Shown here piece after piece: positions 35,101 to 50,100 of a stretch of DNA of 64,000 nt. Origin of the DNA: Siderastrea radians (taxonomy: Eukaryota; Cnidaria; Anthozoa; Scleractinia; Rhizangiidae); the NCBI GenBank assembly GCA_964017195.1, contig OZ024897.1, forward strand, positions 6,614,360 through 6,678,359, in the 5' to 3' direction. The position numbers and the translations under genes were made by a program. The notes beneath the pieces were generated by a model that worked only from the letters and a program-made list of their open reading frames with translations, did no database searches and was not told the DNA's origin. The first letter of the stretch is position 1, and every line of letters begins with the position of its first letter.

Positions 35101-37287
35101 TCTGAGGTGTTAAGTCTGTTCTTTTAGCAAGCGGCTCTGCTCCTTTTGGTTTTATCAACTGATTCGCTTTGAAATTAAACATCTCAACAGGGAGCTCGAT
35201 TACATTTGAATCCGCAGACTCTCCCTCACACGACTGAGTTCTTACAACAACGCGCAGAACTTCGCTGTGACTCTTCTTAACCGCACGTTCAACCATCCAT
35301 GACACGGCAGTAACGCAATCCGCTGTAGGTGACGTGACCTCGGTACAAGGGTAACCACTGATGTATACTTTGTATCCTGTCACACGAGCACCGTTTGATG
35401 TTCCTTTCTCTGTGATAGTCACAGGAATCCAGTTTACATCTAACGAGTTAGAGTAACCCATAGTGGCTTCCACGTCTAGAGGAGGGTCAGGCAGACCTAG
35501 GGAAAAAATGGAATAATTCAGCATTATTGAAAGGCAGACCATTCTCAAGCTAAGAATTAAAGAAAACTGGACAGAACACGTAATCAAATGAGTATGTTAG
35601 CAAACGCCATTTATGAAAGTATAATGTCAAAGTGAATTACTACTCTGCCACTTAACACTGCCCTTTTAGAATCATGTTAGCACGTGGAAGATTGTCCACA
35701 CATCATAGAACATATTAAGTGAGGTTGTGAGGCATTTAATGGAAAGCCCCAGAGGTGTTTTTAAGTGGATACAATGGTCTGCAGTGGGGAGAGAAAATCT
35801 TGTTTTGTTTCCAAGATTCAGTCAAGCCGCGGCTACACGAGCGATTTTTTGCTTGCGATGGTGACGCGATCTTTTGGAAAATTGTCGCGTCACCAGTGTG
35901 CGCGGTGAAAATCACATGTGTAGCCACCCTCGCACAGGTGATGCGACAGATGAAAAAATCGCAGAAAAAAATCACAAGAAATTCAAGGAGTTGAATTATT
36001 TGCGACAAAATCACGGTCTTCGTCAGAGGGTGGCTACACTTGCGATTTTCACTTGCAAAAAATCGCGGCTTAAATCGTAACATTGCACTAAGAGAACTAC
36101 AAAAATTCATACACAAGGTCTTTGATTAGGATAATGGCAGCGGTAAGATGGATAAATCAGCCAATCACTATTAAATCTGTAGTATCAGTTTTTGTCCAGA
36201 TGCCGTAGACTAAATTTCTCTGAGGTACAGGCCCGCTTATATCCACAAAATGGTACAAGGAAACAAGAGTGACTGCAACATTCATAGAGTTTTTGTTTGT
36301 TATTATATCTAGCCTCCACCCCCACCCGCTTGCCCCTCTCTTAATACAACCTTTTTATCCACTTACCACCGGGCTCAGTTCGGAATTCAACCTCAGCTGT
36401 CAAAAGATCCACCTCAATATCCACTTCATTATGATGATCCAACACCTGCTTAGGATTCTTGGCACGGACATGCACCTTATACATGTGGTCTGGCTCAAGG
36501 TTAGTGATCGTGTGCCGGAACGTTCCAGGTCGCACCGTCCTGTGTAGGGCCCCATTTACAAGGATCTCGTGACTGAAGGAGCTGTTGCCTGGTGACCACG
36601 CGATCTTGGCCGATGTGGGAGATACACACGTGACATGCACGTGACTTGGAGCAAGGTTAGCATCTGGAGAAGAAAATTGTTCATAATTGGGCCAGAACGT
36701 CATGGTAGCCCACATATAGGGCAAGAACGTCATGCTAGCCCACATATAAGGCACTAATGTGAAGGTAAGTGAGTACAAGTGAAGGGAAGTGAGTACAAAT
36801 GAAGGAAAGTGAGTACAAGTAAGGGAAAGTGTGTGTTAGTGGAGGTAGGTGCGTTTATCAGTTGGTGTATATATTCATATAGGATTGTAATGTTATTAGT
36901 GCCTTATATGTGGGCTAGCATGACGTTCTTGCCCATAATTGCAACATGAAGACATAAAGAAACCGTTAGTTTTATCACTATGTCATAATGCTCCGATTAC
37001 GCAGTGACGATGCTTAGTTCGTACTGTTCTGGCTAATTTACACGCTGTGATTTGTCGGGCCGATTTGTCGGCCACGACAAATTGAGGAGCGAATCGGCGC
37101 GTGTGAATGGTGATCCGATGCGCGCGTGACTCCAGTCCGACAAGTCGGCCGATTCAGAAAAATCTGTGAGCGCTTCACAGATTTTCGCGTGTCGGGCCCG
37201 GTTTAAGAATAAAAACGCAACCTGCACTAGAATTGGCGCAAAACAAATTATATCTGAGGTATTTTAGTTGAAAACAAACTAACTATC

Positions 37288-37334
<47 letters not shown>

Positions 37335-40300
37335 TAATAATAATATTTTAGCAGGGAGCCCACTTCACTAATAGGTGCTCTTCAGTGGGGCCCTGCAATC
37401 ACCTACCATTTTGTTTTCCAAAACATTTCATAAAAAAGTTTTGACTATAAAAAATGTAAGTGCAGTGCTTTCACTGTACATAAACCGATTCGCTTCCCGA
37501 TATATCGTGGCCGACAAATCGGGCCGACAAATCCCAGCGTGTAAATTGGCCTTTAGTCGACAAAACAACATAACGCTCTTAGCGCCTTAAGATCGACACA
37601 AAGTTTTTTTAGGGTTTGTGTGACCACGTCATTAGATAGTTCCAGGAGTTTGCCTTAGTACACCCATTTGAAGCTTAGTTTGTAAGTGTTTTTTCCCCTA
37701 AATGGACTAAAGGACACTACATACTGTGTATGCCTTTCAGTTCGTCTTTCTCACAGCATTGCTTAAAACACTTCCTTCAATATAGACACCTTTAGGACCC
37801 AATTTGTTATGTGCAAGTCTGTTTAAGGACGGTGGCTCCTAATAGAGATGCATTTTTATGACTATGGGGAAAAAGTAGATCTTAGCAATGGTTATTGGAA
37901 TCCAAAAAGAAAAATGTGGGTAACCACGCATTTTTCAGAGATAATTAATCAACCATAATTCCAAAAAAGCGTTGAAATACAAAGAATGTATGGCAATTTC
38001 TTTCCAAATTTAAGCTCAATTATCTCTGAAAAATGCATGGTTACTCCCAATTTGTTTTTTCGATTCTGATAGCCCTTGCTAAGATCTGCTTTTTCCACAT
38101 AGCCGCAAACTGCGCAAAAAATACTGTTGTATTAGGGGGCAAATTCCTTAAGAAACCCGAATATCCCGAGATGCGCAGAACGTATGCGCAGTGACAAAAG
38201 GAGGCACCGTCCTGAAGAAGGACATATTATTCTTAACTGCTCAGTCTTAAACTTTCACTGGGAACTCAACTTCTGCCTGTAATAATAGGGTGTCCGTAAC
38301 AGCCAGGTGTCCGCACAGCAGGAGTTGACTTAACTTACCTCTGCCGATAGTCAACACAGCTGATCGATCAGATGATTCCTCCCCTTTTGTTGTTATGGTT
38401 CTCACAGATATCCGGTATGTCTGAAATGCAAGGAGGGCAAAACTAACAAATCTGGAAGGTATCTTGTATGGACGTTTTGAAAATATTAAAAAATATTGTC
38501 GTTCTTGTTGTTGTTCTTGGTCCACTAACAAACATTTAACAACATCACAGGTAAAGATGGAAAGAATTGGAATTCAGAAAGAGAAAGATAATATTGGTAA
38601 TTCTCACAATAAAGACGGTAATACAACTTGGGGAAACAACTTCATTTACAGCTGGAGCACCATTTTAAGATAAATATGAATACACAACCAATATTTTTAG
38701 AATGTATACAGAGATGGAAAGGAGGTGGGGGGGGGGGTGGGGATATCGATTTAAGGTCAATGAAATTTACATCTTGCAATTTAACAGATGGACACCAAAA
38801 CATTCTGCTATCAATCCGAAGTACTCTTGCGTGTTTAGCAGTGTAACAGGTCATGTATAAAAAGTCTTTTCCCCTCTTATATCTCCTTCTTAGATCACAT
38901 CCTGTCTCAGAAACATTTCACCCTTTTAGCCCTAATATCAACATGGATATTCTCCTCACTGTTCTCCATATACTTGTTATGGTGCTAGTTGAGAGAATTT
39001 GCTTACACATCAAGACATCTCATTCGTGGTGATCATTTCCTTATTTTTCATGACCTGTATGCGTGATTAAGAAGTGATACTGTAAGGAGAAATTAGATGC
39101 TTGTCAGAATATACTTGTACGTTACCTCTTCAGGGTCGATATCTTCCAGCAGAGCCTTGGTTTTGCCTCCTCCTTTGATTGTGACTCGCAAGTCGCCATT
39201 AACATACACACCGTAACTTTGGACTTGATCAGCAGGAAGGTCAGCGGGCTTCCAACTCACGAGCACGCTCCGTGTAAACTGACGCTCGAGGAAAAGCCGC
39301 CTGGGAGATGGAACTCCTAAGACACAAATACACATTTTTTTATCTCCTTCATTCTCAGAATCAAGACTTGCTTTGCGTACTGTGGCGTAACAATTGAGTT
39401 TGTGGATGAAATCCTCAAGTACGACCATTCAGATCAAAGGAGGGCAGCTAAGTAGCAACTTTCCTAGGGTGCAGTTTATTCTGCTGTATAACGTTAGAAA
39501 AAGGTGGTTCAAACTTTGATCTTAAATTGTGATCACTCAAATGAAAACTTTAAATGTAAAGAAGATCACCACATTGGTGATGCAACTTATGCAGCTGCGA
39601 AAATAAAACCTGAAAAAATTCAGGATGGTACAGGACTCGAACCGTGGACCTCTGTGATACCAATGCAGCGCTCTAACCAATTGAACTAACAAGCCAACTG
39701 GGAGCTGGTCATTTTGTCGACCCGTGGAGATGGAGATAAATAATAAATATACGAATATCATATAATCCCGAGCAAGCCTGAATTTTTTTACTGTGTGAAC
39801 CCTGCTACAGTCTTGTGGTACTGCTCATTTTACTGTACTAGGTGGGTAAAATTCTTACGTGTGACCACTCCCAAATGAAAGCTTCGAGGAGTACTTGCTT
39901 CTAAGGTTTTTTTTTTGATTGTTCAGACGAGAACCTAAACTGTGATCACTAAAATAAAAACTATAAAACAGTTTTTCCTTGTGTTGCAGTTAATGTTGTG
40001 CTAGTTGATTTGAGTTTGTCCAAAGAAGCCCACTGAGAACTCTGAGCAACCCAAAAAGTTCTACAACATTGCCTGACTTACTGAAGGGTTCCATATCAGT
40101 TTCATCACTTGCCACGCCATCTTGGTTAAAAGTGACATCTTTTGGAGCATCTTCTTCATCAAGTTCATTTTCCGATTCAATTTCTTCTTCGTCCTCCTCT
40201 TCAATGTCTTGTATTCCAACATCAGGTATATGCTCCACTGACAAACGTAATGCACGGTGAAGTTTACCTGTTAAGATAGGTGAGGCAATTAATTAAGGGC

Positions 40301-43300
40301 CGATTGCATAAACGAAGTTTCGACCTGGTTTTAGAAAAATGGGGTTTAAACAATTTGAAGCAAGGTTAGAACGAATGGTACAGTTTGTTGGGCTCTGCAG
40401 ATGTGACCTTTGTAGTTCGTAGTTCGTAGTTCGTCCAAGTTCTAATGATACAATGGCTAACGGAGACCCAATTTAACCTTGAACCACGTCTCATTAAGAC
40501 TTGGTTTAAGCAATCGGCCTTAAACCAAGTCTAACTTAGACGTAGTCACTGCTATATGCCTTGTTAACACTGTTCTTAACTATTCGCGAATGAAATAAAA
40601 TTGGTTTAGACCGTGGTTTTCTTAAAACTCCGTCAGAACTTTGTTTGAATAACCAGCCCCTTGCTGTTTATCATGCAACAACGTCCTTCACTGAAGAATT
40701 TCGTTTCACAGTTGTCAACGTGATAGGACGGAAAAAAATGTCACAAACGATAGACTCCAAGTTTTCGTTTCTGTACTGGTGAGGTATTGCTGATTTTAAT
40801 AAACTTGTTCATGATCAACTTGGAGTCTTGTCTCGAAGGACTGAAGCTTTTATCCAACAACATTACATGTATGTGAATCAGTTGTACTAAGATTTGAACT
40901 TTGTATCATGCAGTTAAATTGAAAACTAAATTTTTACTTTGAGGTATCAAACGAAAATTTTTAAATGTAGTTATTTCAAAACTTTTAGAACTTTTTTGAG
41001 GTTTTTGTTTATGGTTAGGTCACATCAAAGAAATACGAAAAGCCATCTTTCGAGCTTTCCATTGCTGTTTGAAAACGGGAGTTGAATATACAGCTGAGAT
41101 TTAAATTTTTTTCACCCTTGTTTTCAGCAAATTTAAAGTATATTTGGGTATAATAAAACTAATTTAAGTGGAACCCGTTAATATCACCATTAACAGGACA
41201 CAAAAATGTTGTCATTGGACTTCAAGAAGTTTATGGTTTTATTATACTACTGTTATGAGTCAAGAAAGACCATTTATTTATTGATTACACGTAACATGAT
41301 GTTCAAAAAGTTTATCTTTCAAAAAGAGATTTAACCCTTCAGTCTTACAAGGTCAAAATTCCAAATAGTTTTTTAACTGTATTTCACTCAAATCTTACTA
41401 TTCACCATTTTTTTGAATGACGTTAGAAGATAACATAAGCATGCAGGAGTTTAAATGAATAAGGAGGTAAATACCAGAAAATTTTAGCATTCTGACTGGC
41501 TTCATGTGACGTTCGCCATTTTCTTCCGGTAGAGCAAGTTCAGCGTCTTCTTCTATCCGATGATAAAGATGATTTACAACAAGAAAATGCATGTAAAAAG
41601 GTTACAAAATCATGACTGTCAAAACTGTTTAACACAAGCAGCTTATTATCCCCAGGATCAATATTTAAGAGAGTGCTAAAAGCAAGTTCTTAGAGCATTT
41701 TTCTAATAACTTTTGCATGAAACGAATCATAAACTACTTCTTTTAACAATTGACAGTAAGATGTTGAATACCCAGTCATTCATCTCTGAGTATATTTATA
41801 AGAAAAAAAGACATCTCTCTATTTGCTTTGCGTTGTAGTGCTACATTCTGCATAAATGCAAATTGACAGAGTTTCTGCGTAGCTTTTTACAACTCCTCAC
41901 AAATGTCTTGATCAAATCTAAGATCTGTCTCAACTTTAGTTTAAATGCTTTACGACAGTCCCTAGAAAACTGCTCTTAAGAACAAGAGCAGGCATTTAAC
42001 AGTAAAACACACTCTTAAGTTTAACAACCTACACCTCAAGTTTAGGAACTTTAAGAGCTATTACCATTATTTAAATTGTTACTTAATTACACTTTTAATA
42101 AAGCCCCCAACTGATTTTTGAAGTTTTGTTATTTATTATTTATTCATTGTTTTAGTTTTAAGCAGTTAAAACTAGACCAGGATTCTCAAAATTAACCCAA
42201 GTGCATAAAGACGTCTGAGAAATATGATTTTATTTTGTACAAAGGTAGTTACCGTCTGTTTCCTCCTCATCGCTGCTGGAAACAATTTCGTCTGAAAAAA
42301 CACAATTGACCTGTAAATTCATGTGCACCTTCCCTGTTGCAGCCATTCTCACCAACAGATTAATTCCCGTTTAAATTAAAGGGTTAATCATGTTCAAGTT
42401 AATGGATTAACTCCTGTTTCAGTTAACGGGTTAATTCCTCTATAAGTTTAGTTAATTGGTTAATTTCTGTTAAAGTACTCGCAATGCACGTGTACACGTA
42501 TTTGAATAAGCATAACAGAACAGTGGTTAAGTTAAGTTAATGGGTTAATTTCTTTTTCAGTACTTAGAATGCATGCATACATGTTTTTGAATGAGCATCT
42601 TAGAGCCGTGCTAATAGAACAGATGATCAGTTCAGTTCTTCTCTCTTGAGTCATTTAATGAGGTTTTAACTTTTGAGTCTACGTACATTTGTACGAAATC
42701 CTTAAGGTGACTGTTCAAACGAAATCTACTGAACAGTTCTTTCCTATGGTGCTGTTTATTACGCGGTACAAGGCTGTTCTAACTTTTGAGTCTGTGGATG
42801 AAATCCTGAAGTGTGACCATTCAAATGGAAGCTACTGAGCGGTATTTTCCTGTGGTGCTGTTTATTATGCTTTACAAGGGGGCTCTAACTTTTGAGTCTG
42901 CGGATGACATCCTAAAGTTTGACCATTCAAATGAAAGCTATTGAGTAGTACTTTCCTGTGGTACTGTTTGTTATGCTGTACAAGGTGGTTTTAACTTTTG
43001 AGTCTGTGGATGAAATCCTAAAGTGTGACTATTCAAATGAAAGCTTTTGAGCACTGCTACCGGGCTACCAGTACTTTCATATGATGCTGTTTATTACACG
43101 TATATTGCACAAGGTGGTTGTCAGTTTTTTAATCTGTGAATTGAATTAAGTAATCACCCACCAATCGAAAGCTACTGAGCACGTCGTTCCCATGGAACTG
43201 TCTAATTTGTGGTTAATACGGTATCCTAAATTTTGAGTCTGGGGATAACAAAATGAAGTGTGAGCATCTAAGTAAAAGCTAATGAATTTGTACTTTTCTC

Positions 43301-46300
43301 TGGTGAAATTCCTGCTGTCAGTAACCAGAAAAAAATTGGGAGTGTTTATAGTTTTCCAAGTATTCCTGGAAGTGCTAACAACATCGTACCAATTCCTTCT
43401 CCAGTGCCATTCATCATCATGTTCATCTCACTCTCATCTGCGACTTTTTCAACAAAGTTGGATGGAACAAGTCCTCTTTGACCACTCATCAGTTCTCCCA
43501 AAAAGTAACCATCCTAGAATAACACACCAAAAGACAACATTTAGTAAACTGCTCCAGCTGTCTAATTTTTCAAGTTGCAATCCAGGGACAAGTGGAGTCA
43601 AAGAATGACTTATCTGATTTAAATTTCTGCTTGTCCCAGCCAGATGGACGTAAGTTTTGGCACAATCTGCAAAGCCGCCCTCTCCCACCCTCCCACAGAC
43701 TCACTTTCCTACCTCCTGTAGAATCCCCCACCCCACTCCACTTGTCCCCCACCCACTCCAACACCCAGAAAAGCCTTATCCTCTCACCTCATCCATCTCA
43801 CCAAACACATACAGATAATCCCCTGCTTGGAATGCCAGCTCCATCTCAGGATTATCGTTAGGCGAGTGCTGCACAGGGTCGTAACTATATCTTGCAATGT
43901 AAACAGCAAGCTTCTCAAGAATGGCAGGGTCCACATCACTGACATCGCCCTCCAGATTATTATTGTCCAGGCCCTCCCTCTCTGGGCTGGGCTCACTGCT
44001 ACTCACTGCTGACATCTCCTGTTCACTGCTTGCAGGCTCAGACTTGTGTGCATTCAGTTTACCTGGAAACAAAAAACAAACCTCACTCAATCAACATCTC
44101 CTACCTGAATCATGCAATACATGTGTATATACAGGTATTGTTGCTTTTAACACTTTCATGGTAAACCAAAAAAATATCCTTAAGGCCATCTCAGAAAACT
44201 TTTCTAACCCACTACTCTCAAGTCGGTAACACAAATTTGTGTCGATCATTTAGGTCTGGAACATACTTGTGATAAACAAAACTTTGTTGAATACTGATAT
44301 AATTGAAGACTGAAGTGAAATCTAGAAATGATACACCAACATTAACCCTGCATATTACTAATGCGACAAATGCCTCAAAAATAATGTTCATTGAATATAT
44401 GTCAATATCTTGGCAGCAACCATCATTTATGGGGAGTAAATCAAAACTTTTAGGTAAATCAAGACGATGTCTGAATTTGATTTGTATCTTATCTGTATCT
44501 GATTCTGATATACAGTAAACATTCATTTCTTTTGTATTTTCTTTATGATTTATTAATGAATGCTTTAAAGTTCCTGACTGACAGGCAAGAGTTTACATAT
44601 GTTCTTGGATCCTTCCACATTATCTTGATGTAGGAACACAGTAGCATTGATCAAATAACACCAACAAAACCTGACATAAGTCACCTCTATTCTATTTTAA
44701 TGATTGTTTCATCATTGTTGCTGTCTGCCAACACTGGAGATTTGAAAGAGCCTGTCTTTGTTAAAGAACTTATAATTCTGGTACTATACATCTGTCTCCT
44801 TGGAACATAATGATACTGCAGTCCATTCTGGAGAGGAAAGTTTTGAAACAGAAAGATTTGTATTTTTTTTTCCAGGGTAGATAGTGGCATCCAAAGTTAG
44901 TGTCAAGCCCCGGGTAAGAAACCAAACAGCGTACAATGGAATGAAAGTTAAGACAGTACTACACAGCTTACCAATAGGCTGTTGTGTTGAATGATCTGTC
45001 TGTTCGTCTTCAGGAGCAGAACTGTCAGGCTGATTATCCTCGAGATCCCCAAGATCTCCCTCAGCCATACTCGTTAGGTCCTGACTTGCATCACTGCAGT
45101 CTCCTTTATCTCTTGTACTTAACGAGCTACTGTCATCACTCACAGCTACTTGACTTATGCGCTTTGCCAAATCCTCAAGGTCAAGATCGGGTCTCTTGGG
45201 TTTTTCTTCCTCCTCTTCTTCAACCTCACTCTTTTGTTCACTGTATGCTTTTTCTAAGGAGATAAAATAATTTAAGGGAAATTGTCAAACCTCAATTTCT
45301 AGTGAAACTCTGATTAATCAATCAACCCTTTATGACTCCCTTAACTAATAAGTGATTAACAGTGTAGGTTCCCCATTGCACCAAAGTGTTTTTGAAGATT
45401 GAATTGATGTTGCTGTTTCTCATGTTGTGTTTCGGAATGATGCGTTTCACTGGCTCATTCCATAATAATACTGGTGACATAAAATCACATTCAACAACAA
45501 CAACATTAATTTATCCAAGGACAAAATTACAGCAATGCTGATGTGGGTGTGATTAAAGCAGCTATTTTTTTTATTATTTCCCAAGTTGGACAGCACCTGA
45601 TCCTTTACGTACACTACACGTCGACTTTAGGACCATTGTACTGTAAATTATTTGGGAATTAAAGGTTAAGTCACACACAAGCCAAGGAGGCCCACATGGC
45701 CGGAGCTTAACCTGATTTCGGTAGCATAAAGCAACTGAGTGTATTGCTACTCTCCCGTGGATGGGATGCTAGTCCATTGCAGGGTTATCCCCAGCAGTAT
45801 GTCGCCGGTACCCATTTATACACCTGGCTCAAGTTGTTCAAAAGTTGGATAGCGCTATCCACCGGACAAACCACTATCCAGTGGATAAGTGTTAGGCAAA
45901 CCAATTCCGTTATCCACTGGATAGAGATTTATTTATCCAGTGGATAGCGCTATCCAACTTTTGAACAACTGGGGCCTGGGTGGAGAGAGACAAAGTGGCG
46001 TAAAGTTTCTTGTCTAAGGAAACAACACAATGGTAGGGACTGGGCCTTGAACTACCAACCTTCAGATCTGAAGTCCAATGCACTAACCAAGACACCAATT
46101 TGGGAAATGACTGCATTGAAAAATCACATCAAACCTCTGACTTGCAAACTGGACTCAGCTTACTGCCTAGTCCAGTCTGGCAATTCTCTGACAAGTTTTT
46201 ATCATCTAAATATTTCCCAGATTGGACAGTACACAGTCCTACCACATATATTAACATCACCCTGGATTTATAAGCAGGACAAGGAAGCATTTTTAGAAAT

Positions 46301-47076
46301 ATCAATAAAACGTACCACGAAAGATGTCGTCCTCACTATCTGATGCCGCAAGCTGATCAATCCTTGAAGCTAACACATCTAAAATATCCTCTGATCCAGA
46401 TGCTGTTTCTTCTGTTCTGTTACTGCTAGCCTCTGCAGCCTTGGTTGATTGTTTCATTGGGGAGGGGTGAAGAGAATCAACCCTTGATTCATGTACAACC
46501 GAAGATTTGGTTGGAGTGATGTGAGATGATAGCACAGTTGAGGATTCGTTAGAAGGTCTACGAGGTGATAGCTGGGGTGATTGAGAACTTTCGCCGAGTG
46601 AAGGATGATCATGGATGGCTTTACCTGCAAATTGGTACAGAAAACAAGACAGTTAAAAAATCACAGAACTGCCATGGTTACCTTCACAGCCGTGCTGCCT
46701 GGTAAGCTGAGTTGGTAGGATGCCAGATTACAGAGCGCAAGGGCACGGGTTGAAAACTCAGCTGTACCATATACAGGTACTGGGATCTTAAAATAACTAT
46801 TAAGATTACATGTATGCTGGCAGTGCTCAACTTCTTGACTCAGTCCTGCCATTTGCATTATTGGGCAGTGAGATTAAGTTGCCACCCTTTGCCTTATAAA
46901 ATTAACCACATTGAACAAGTAAGGATGTTAAGGACGGTGCATCCTTTTGTTACTGCACATACGTTCTGCACATCTCGGGATATTCGGGTCTCTTAAGGAA
47001 TTTGCCCCCTAATACAACAATATTTTTGTGCAGCTTATGACTTTGGAAAAAGCAGATCTTAGCAAGGGCTATCAGA

Positions 47077-47112
<36 letters not shown>

Positions 47113-50100
47113 CAGAGATAACTGAGCTTAAATTTGGAAAGAGACTGCCATACATTCTTTGTATATTCTTTGTATTTTAATGCTTTTTTAGGATTATGGT
47201 CGCTTAATTAGCTCTGAAAAATGCGCACATTTTTCTTTTTGGATTCCAGTAGGTCTTGCTAAGATCTGCTTTTTCCCCATAGTCATAACCTTTGCAAAAA
47301 TACATCTGTATTAGGAGGCACCGTCCCTTAAAAGAACCCACCTTACTGCTTTGTGGGGTTCCTGCAGGTAGGCTAAGTTCATCATTGGACAGACAGTGAT
47401 TGCAATGGGAACCTATACATTCTGAAGTTTGATCTCACCCCTTCATTGCTGTAAAGCCTATTTGAATGTGCACATAGAACCAGTTCCCAGTTCCCCCCAA
47501 CCTCACCAATAGTGGTAGTTTGCACTTTAGGAGCAAGATGAGAAAACCAAAATTAAAGCCTTCCCCAATTAACATCTTACCATCATTTCCTATTACAATA
47601 TCGTTTCCACTGTGTGTAGAATCCAATGTCGTTTGAGTGGATTTGTGACAGTTTTGCTCTCTTTTCTTAAGATTTGCTTTTTCCAACTCCCTCACTTCTT
47701 CCATTTCTTTCTTTAGATTGATATTATTCTGCTCAGCGTCAGTACATTTCTGCTCTAGACTGCGCACGTTATCCTCCAGGGATGTCACAGCCATCTCATG
47801 AGCTTTGTTTGCTTCTTCTTGGATCTGAGCAAAAATCAAACCAGGCATGTTTTACTTTCAGTCTACATGAACACGAGTTGGTCAGCACAACGGAAGGTCA
47901 ATTAAGGTAATGACAGGAACCCAAATGACCCACATCAGCTGTCAAACTTTCGTTCTGACTTAGTAGAGTGATAAGGATAGAATTGCCAAGATGCTACCCT
48001 ATAACAACAAGGTAAATCACTCCCTACTCTAGAATTTTCTAAGATTCCCCAGCTATTTGCTAGCACCCACTTATACACCTTTGGAAAGCATTCACCGTGA
48101 AAGAGGAGACCAGTGTTTCTACCATCCACATTTGTGTTCTTTCAGTCTTCACCATCACCTCTGTGATCACTATGTTCTCTCAGTATTCACTATAATCATC
48201 TTGCACATTTTAATGTTGCACATTTTAACTGCGAGGATCTTCTTTACATTTATTACATTTTAATGTATCAGTCAAATTGAAGCTTCAACATCCCCCCCGC
48301 CGGGCATACCCCGGGCATTTGAATGTGCATTGTGCCCAGGAAGGGGGGAATTTGACATTGCCTTGGCAGAATGGTGAATTTGAACCGGATTTATCTTCTG
48401 TTCTGGCACAATATTACTGTAAGTTTTTTCGGTTTTTGCAAGGTTTGACAGATTTTCAATTTCGCCTTTGTTAGTGAATAACTCTTTCAAAAGGGTCTTC
48501 AAAAGAAATTTGAAGGTGTCATCACGGCATAATTCTCTTTCTCTGAAAAGTGTGAACAGTGTTTGATTGAAGACGAAATTTGTCTTTGAGGAGAGGTCTT
48601 TCAGTAATAATTGGTGAGGCATTTGAATGGCTTTTTGACCCGCGGGGAGGGAATTTGATTGTAAGCCAATCTTCAAAAGTTCAAATGCCCAGGGGGTTGC
48701 CCGGGGGAGGGGGGATGTTGAAGCTTCAATTTGACTGGTACATAACCTGAACAAAAATGCAAGGTTTATTTCAGAGGGAAGGACTGTGGGATAACTACAA
48801 TTAAAAACTGCACAGTACATCAAAATGTTGTGAACAAACACTTTCCCAAGGAAGCCCCTTATTTCTGACTGGAAGTACTTCAGTGATAAATTTAATCTAC
48901 AACTGACACAGAGAACAAGTTACATGTCCCAAGGTCCTGACCTTGCACAGCCACCAATTTACTGTTTAAATCTAACACCATGAACGAAAGGTTAAAACAT
49001 CTAAGGCCTTCTTTTGTGAAAAATAGCCCTCTAAAATTGTCCCCACAAGCCAATTTTTAAAATAAACCAGGTAAATGTATGGTAATGATTTAGGTGCACT
49101 ATGTCCACTGTAAAGGAAATAATGGATCAAAATCATACAAGAATTACCTTGTGCAACTGTCTAATCTCCTCTTCCCTCTCCTTGAGCTTTTCAAGGCTGG
49201 TCAAATGTTCTTTCTCTATAACCTTCTTTTGTTCCTCAAGATTATTTAGATCCTACACAGAAAAGCAAAAAGGGGAGGAAAAGTGTTTTTATTGCCGGGT
49301 GGGCCATCAAAGCAGGACTCATCTTGAGTTCCTGTAGCATGCATCAAAGTGAAGTACAGGTACTACTGCTAACACTACTGGAGTGGGGTACCAGCGCCAA
49401 GCACTATATGTGCTGACATCCATTTATATAATGAGGTTGCATGAAATTCAACCAAGTTAACCAACAACGAGCATGTGGTCTTCGAGCGTTTGGTGGTCAG
49501 TGGTTGTTAAGTTGCTGCAGGCTCAGTAAGAGCACCTTAACTACACACACACAGCGAGGACTGTTCTTATCTTTGAGGTATTTCTGTGGCATGCTACAGG
49601 TTTTTTTCCACCCTTTGCTCTCTCCTTCTCTTTGCAGCCCTATTAGACATTTGAGACATAATGAAATGAAATTTCATTTTGTCTCCAATGCCTGATAGGG
49701 CTGCAACGATACACCAATGCATCGGTGAACTACAATATTTTTCCAACGATATGAATATCGATATTTAAATAAGATATCGCGATATTACGATACAATAAAA
49801 TATGCTACATCAACAAATCTGGGAAATCACTGTCTTTGCTATTGCTTACAGAAGCTCTACATTTTAGCCCTTGTAAGGCAATTTGATGTTGTGTTATTAC
49901 TGTGCTAAATTTTTTATTATGGAAATGAATTGTTTAAAAGTAGTATAAGTTGTTAGTAACTAGTTTTGTCGTGCACCATAATGTATCATAACGTGGCCCT
50001 TGTATCGAGATTTGTATCGTATCGTGGGAAAATGTATCGATGCAGCCCTAATGATGTCTAAGCCAGTGTGATGGGTACCGGGACATGCAGGGTTCATGGC

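Larger units (their letters stand above)
36664..38338 (-). other. RIMBP intron packed with inverted-repeat elements
   Basis: Three elements in 1.7 kb: 36720-36933, 37031-37551 and 37827-38212. They leave little unique intron sequence. Confidence 0.7.
39317..40081 (-). other. RIMBP intron before FN3-1
   Basis: Holds pieces of the ~108-bp repeat (39395-39500 and 39830-39930) on either side of a tRNA-derived SINE. Confidence 0.65.
42292..43389 (-). other. RIMBP intron with tandem repeats
   Basis: The first part (42356-42560) has degenerate repeats of gggttaatt/gttaatgg. The second part is the ~108-bp array. Confidence 0.65.
45254..46315 (-). other. RIMBP intron with a SINE split by a MITE
   Basis: The SINE 45660-46105 occupies much of it and is interrupted by the palindrome 45828-45974. 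Confidence 0.65.
46625..47580 (-). other. RIMBP intron
   Basis: Mostly the SINE-like piece (46684) and the TTAA MITE (46932-47327). Confidence 0.65.

Noticed and set aside
39610..39690. Possible tRNA gene (Thr-like GGT anticodon) on the minus strand
   Set aside because: The anticodon stem pairs poorly and a SINE tail follows; it is read as a tRNA-derived SINE.
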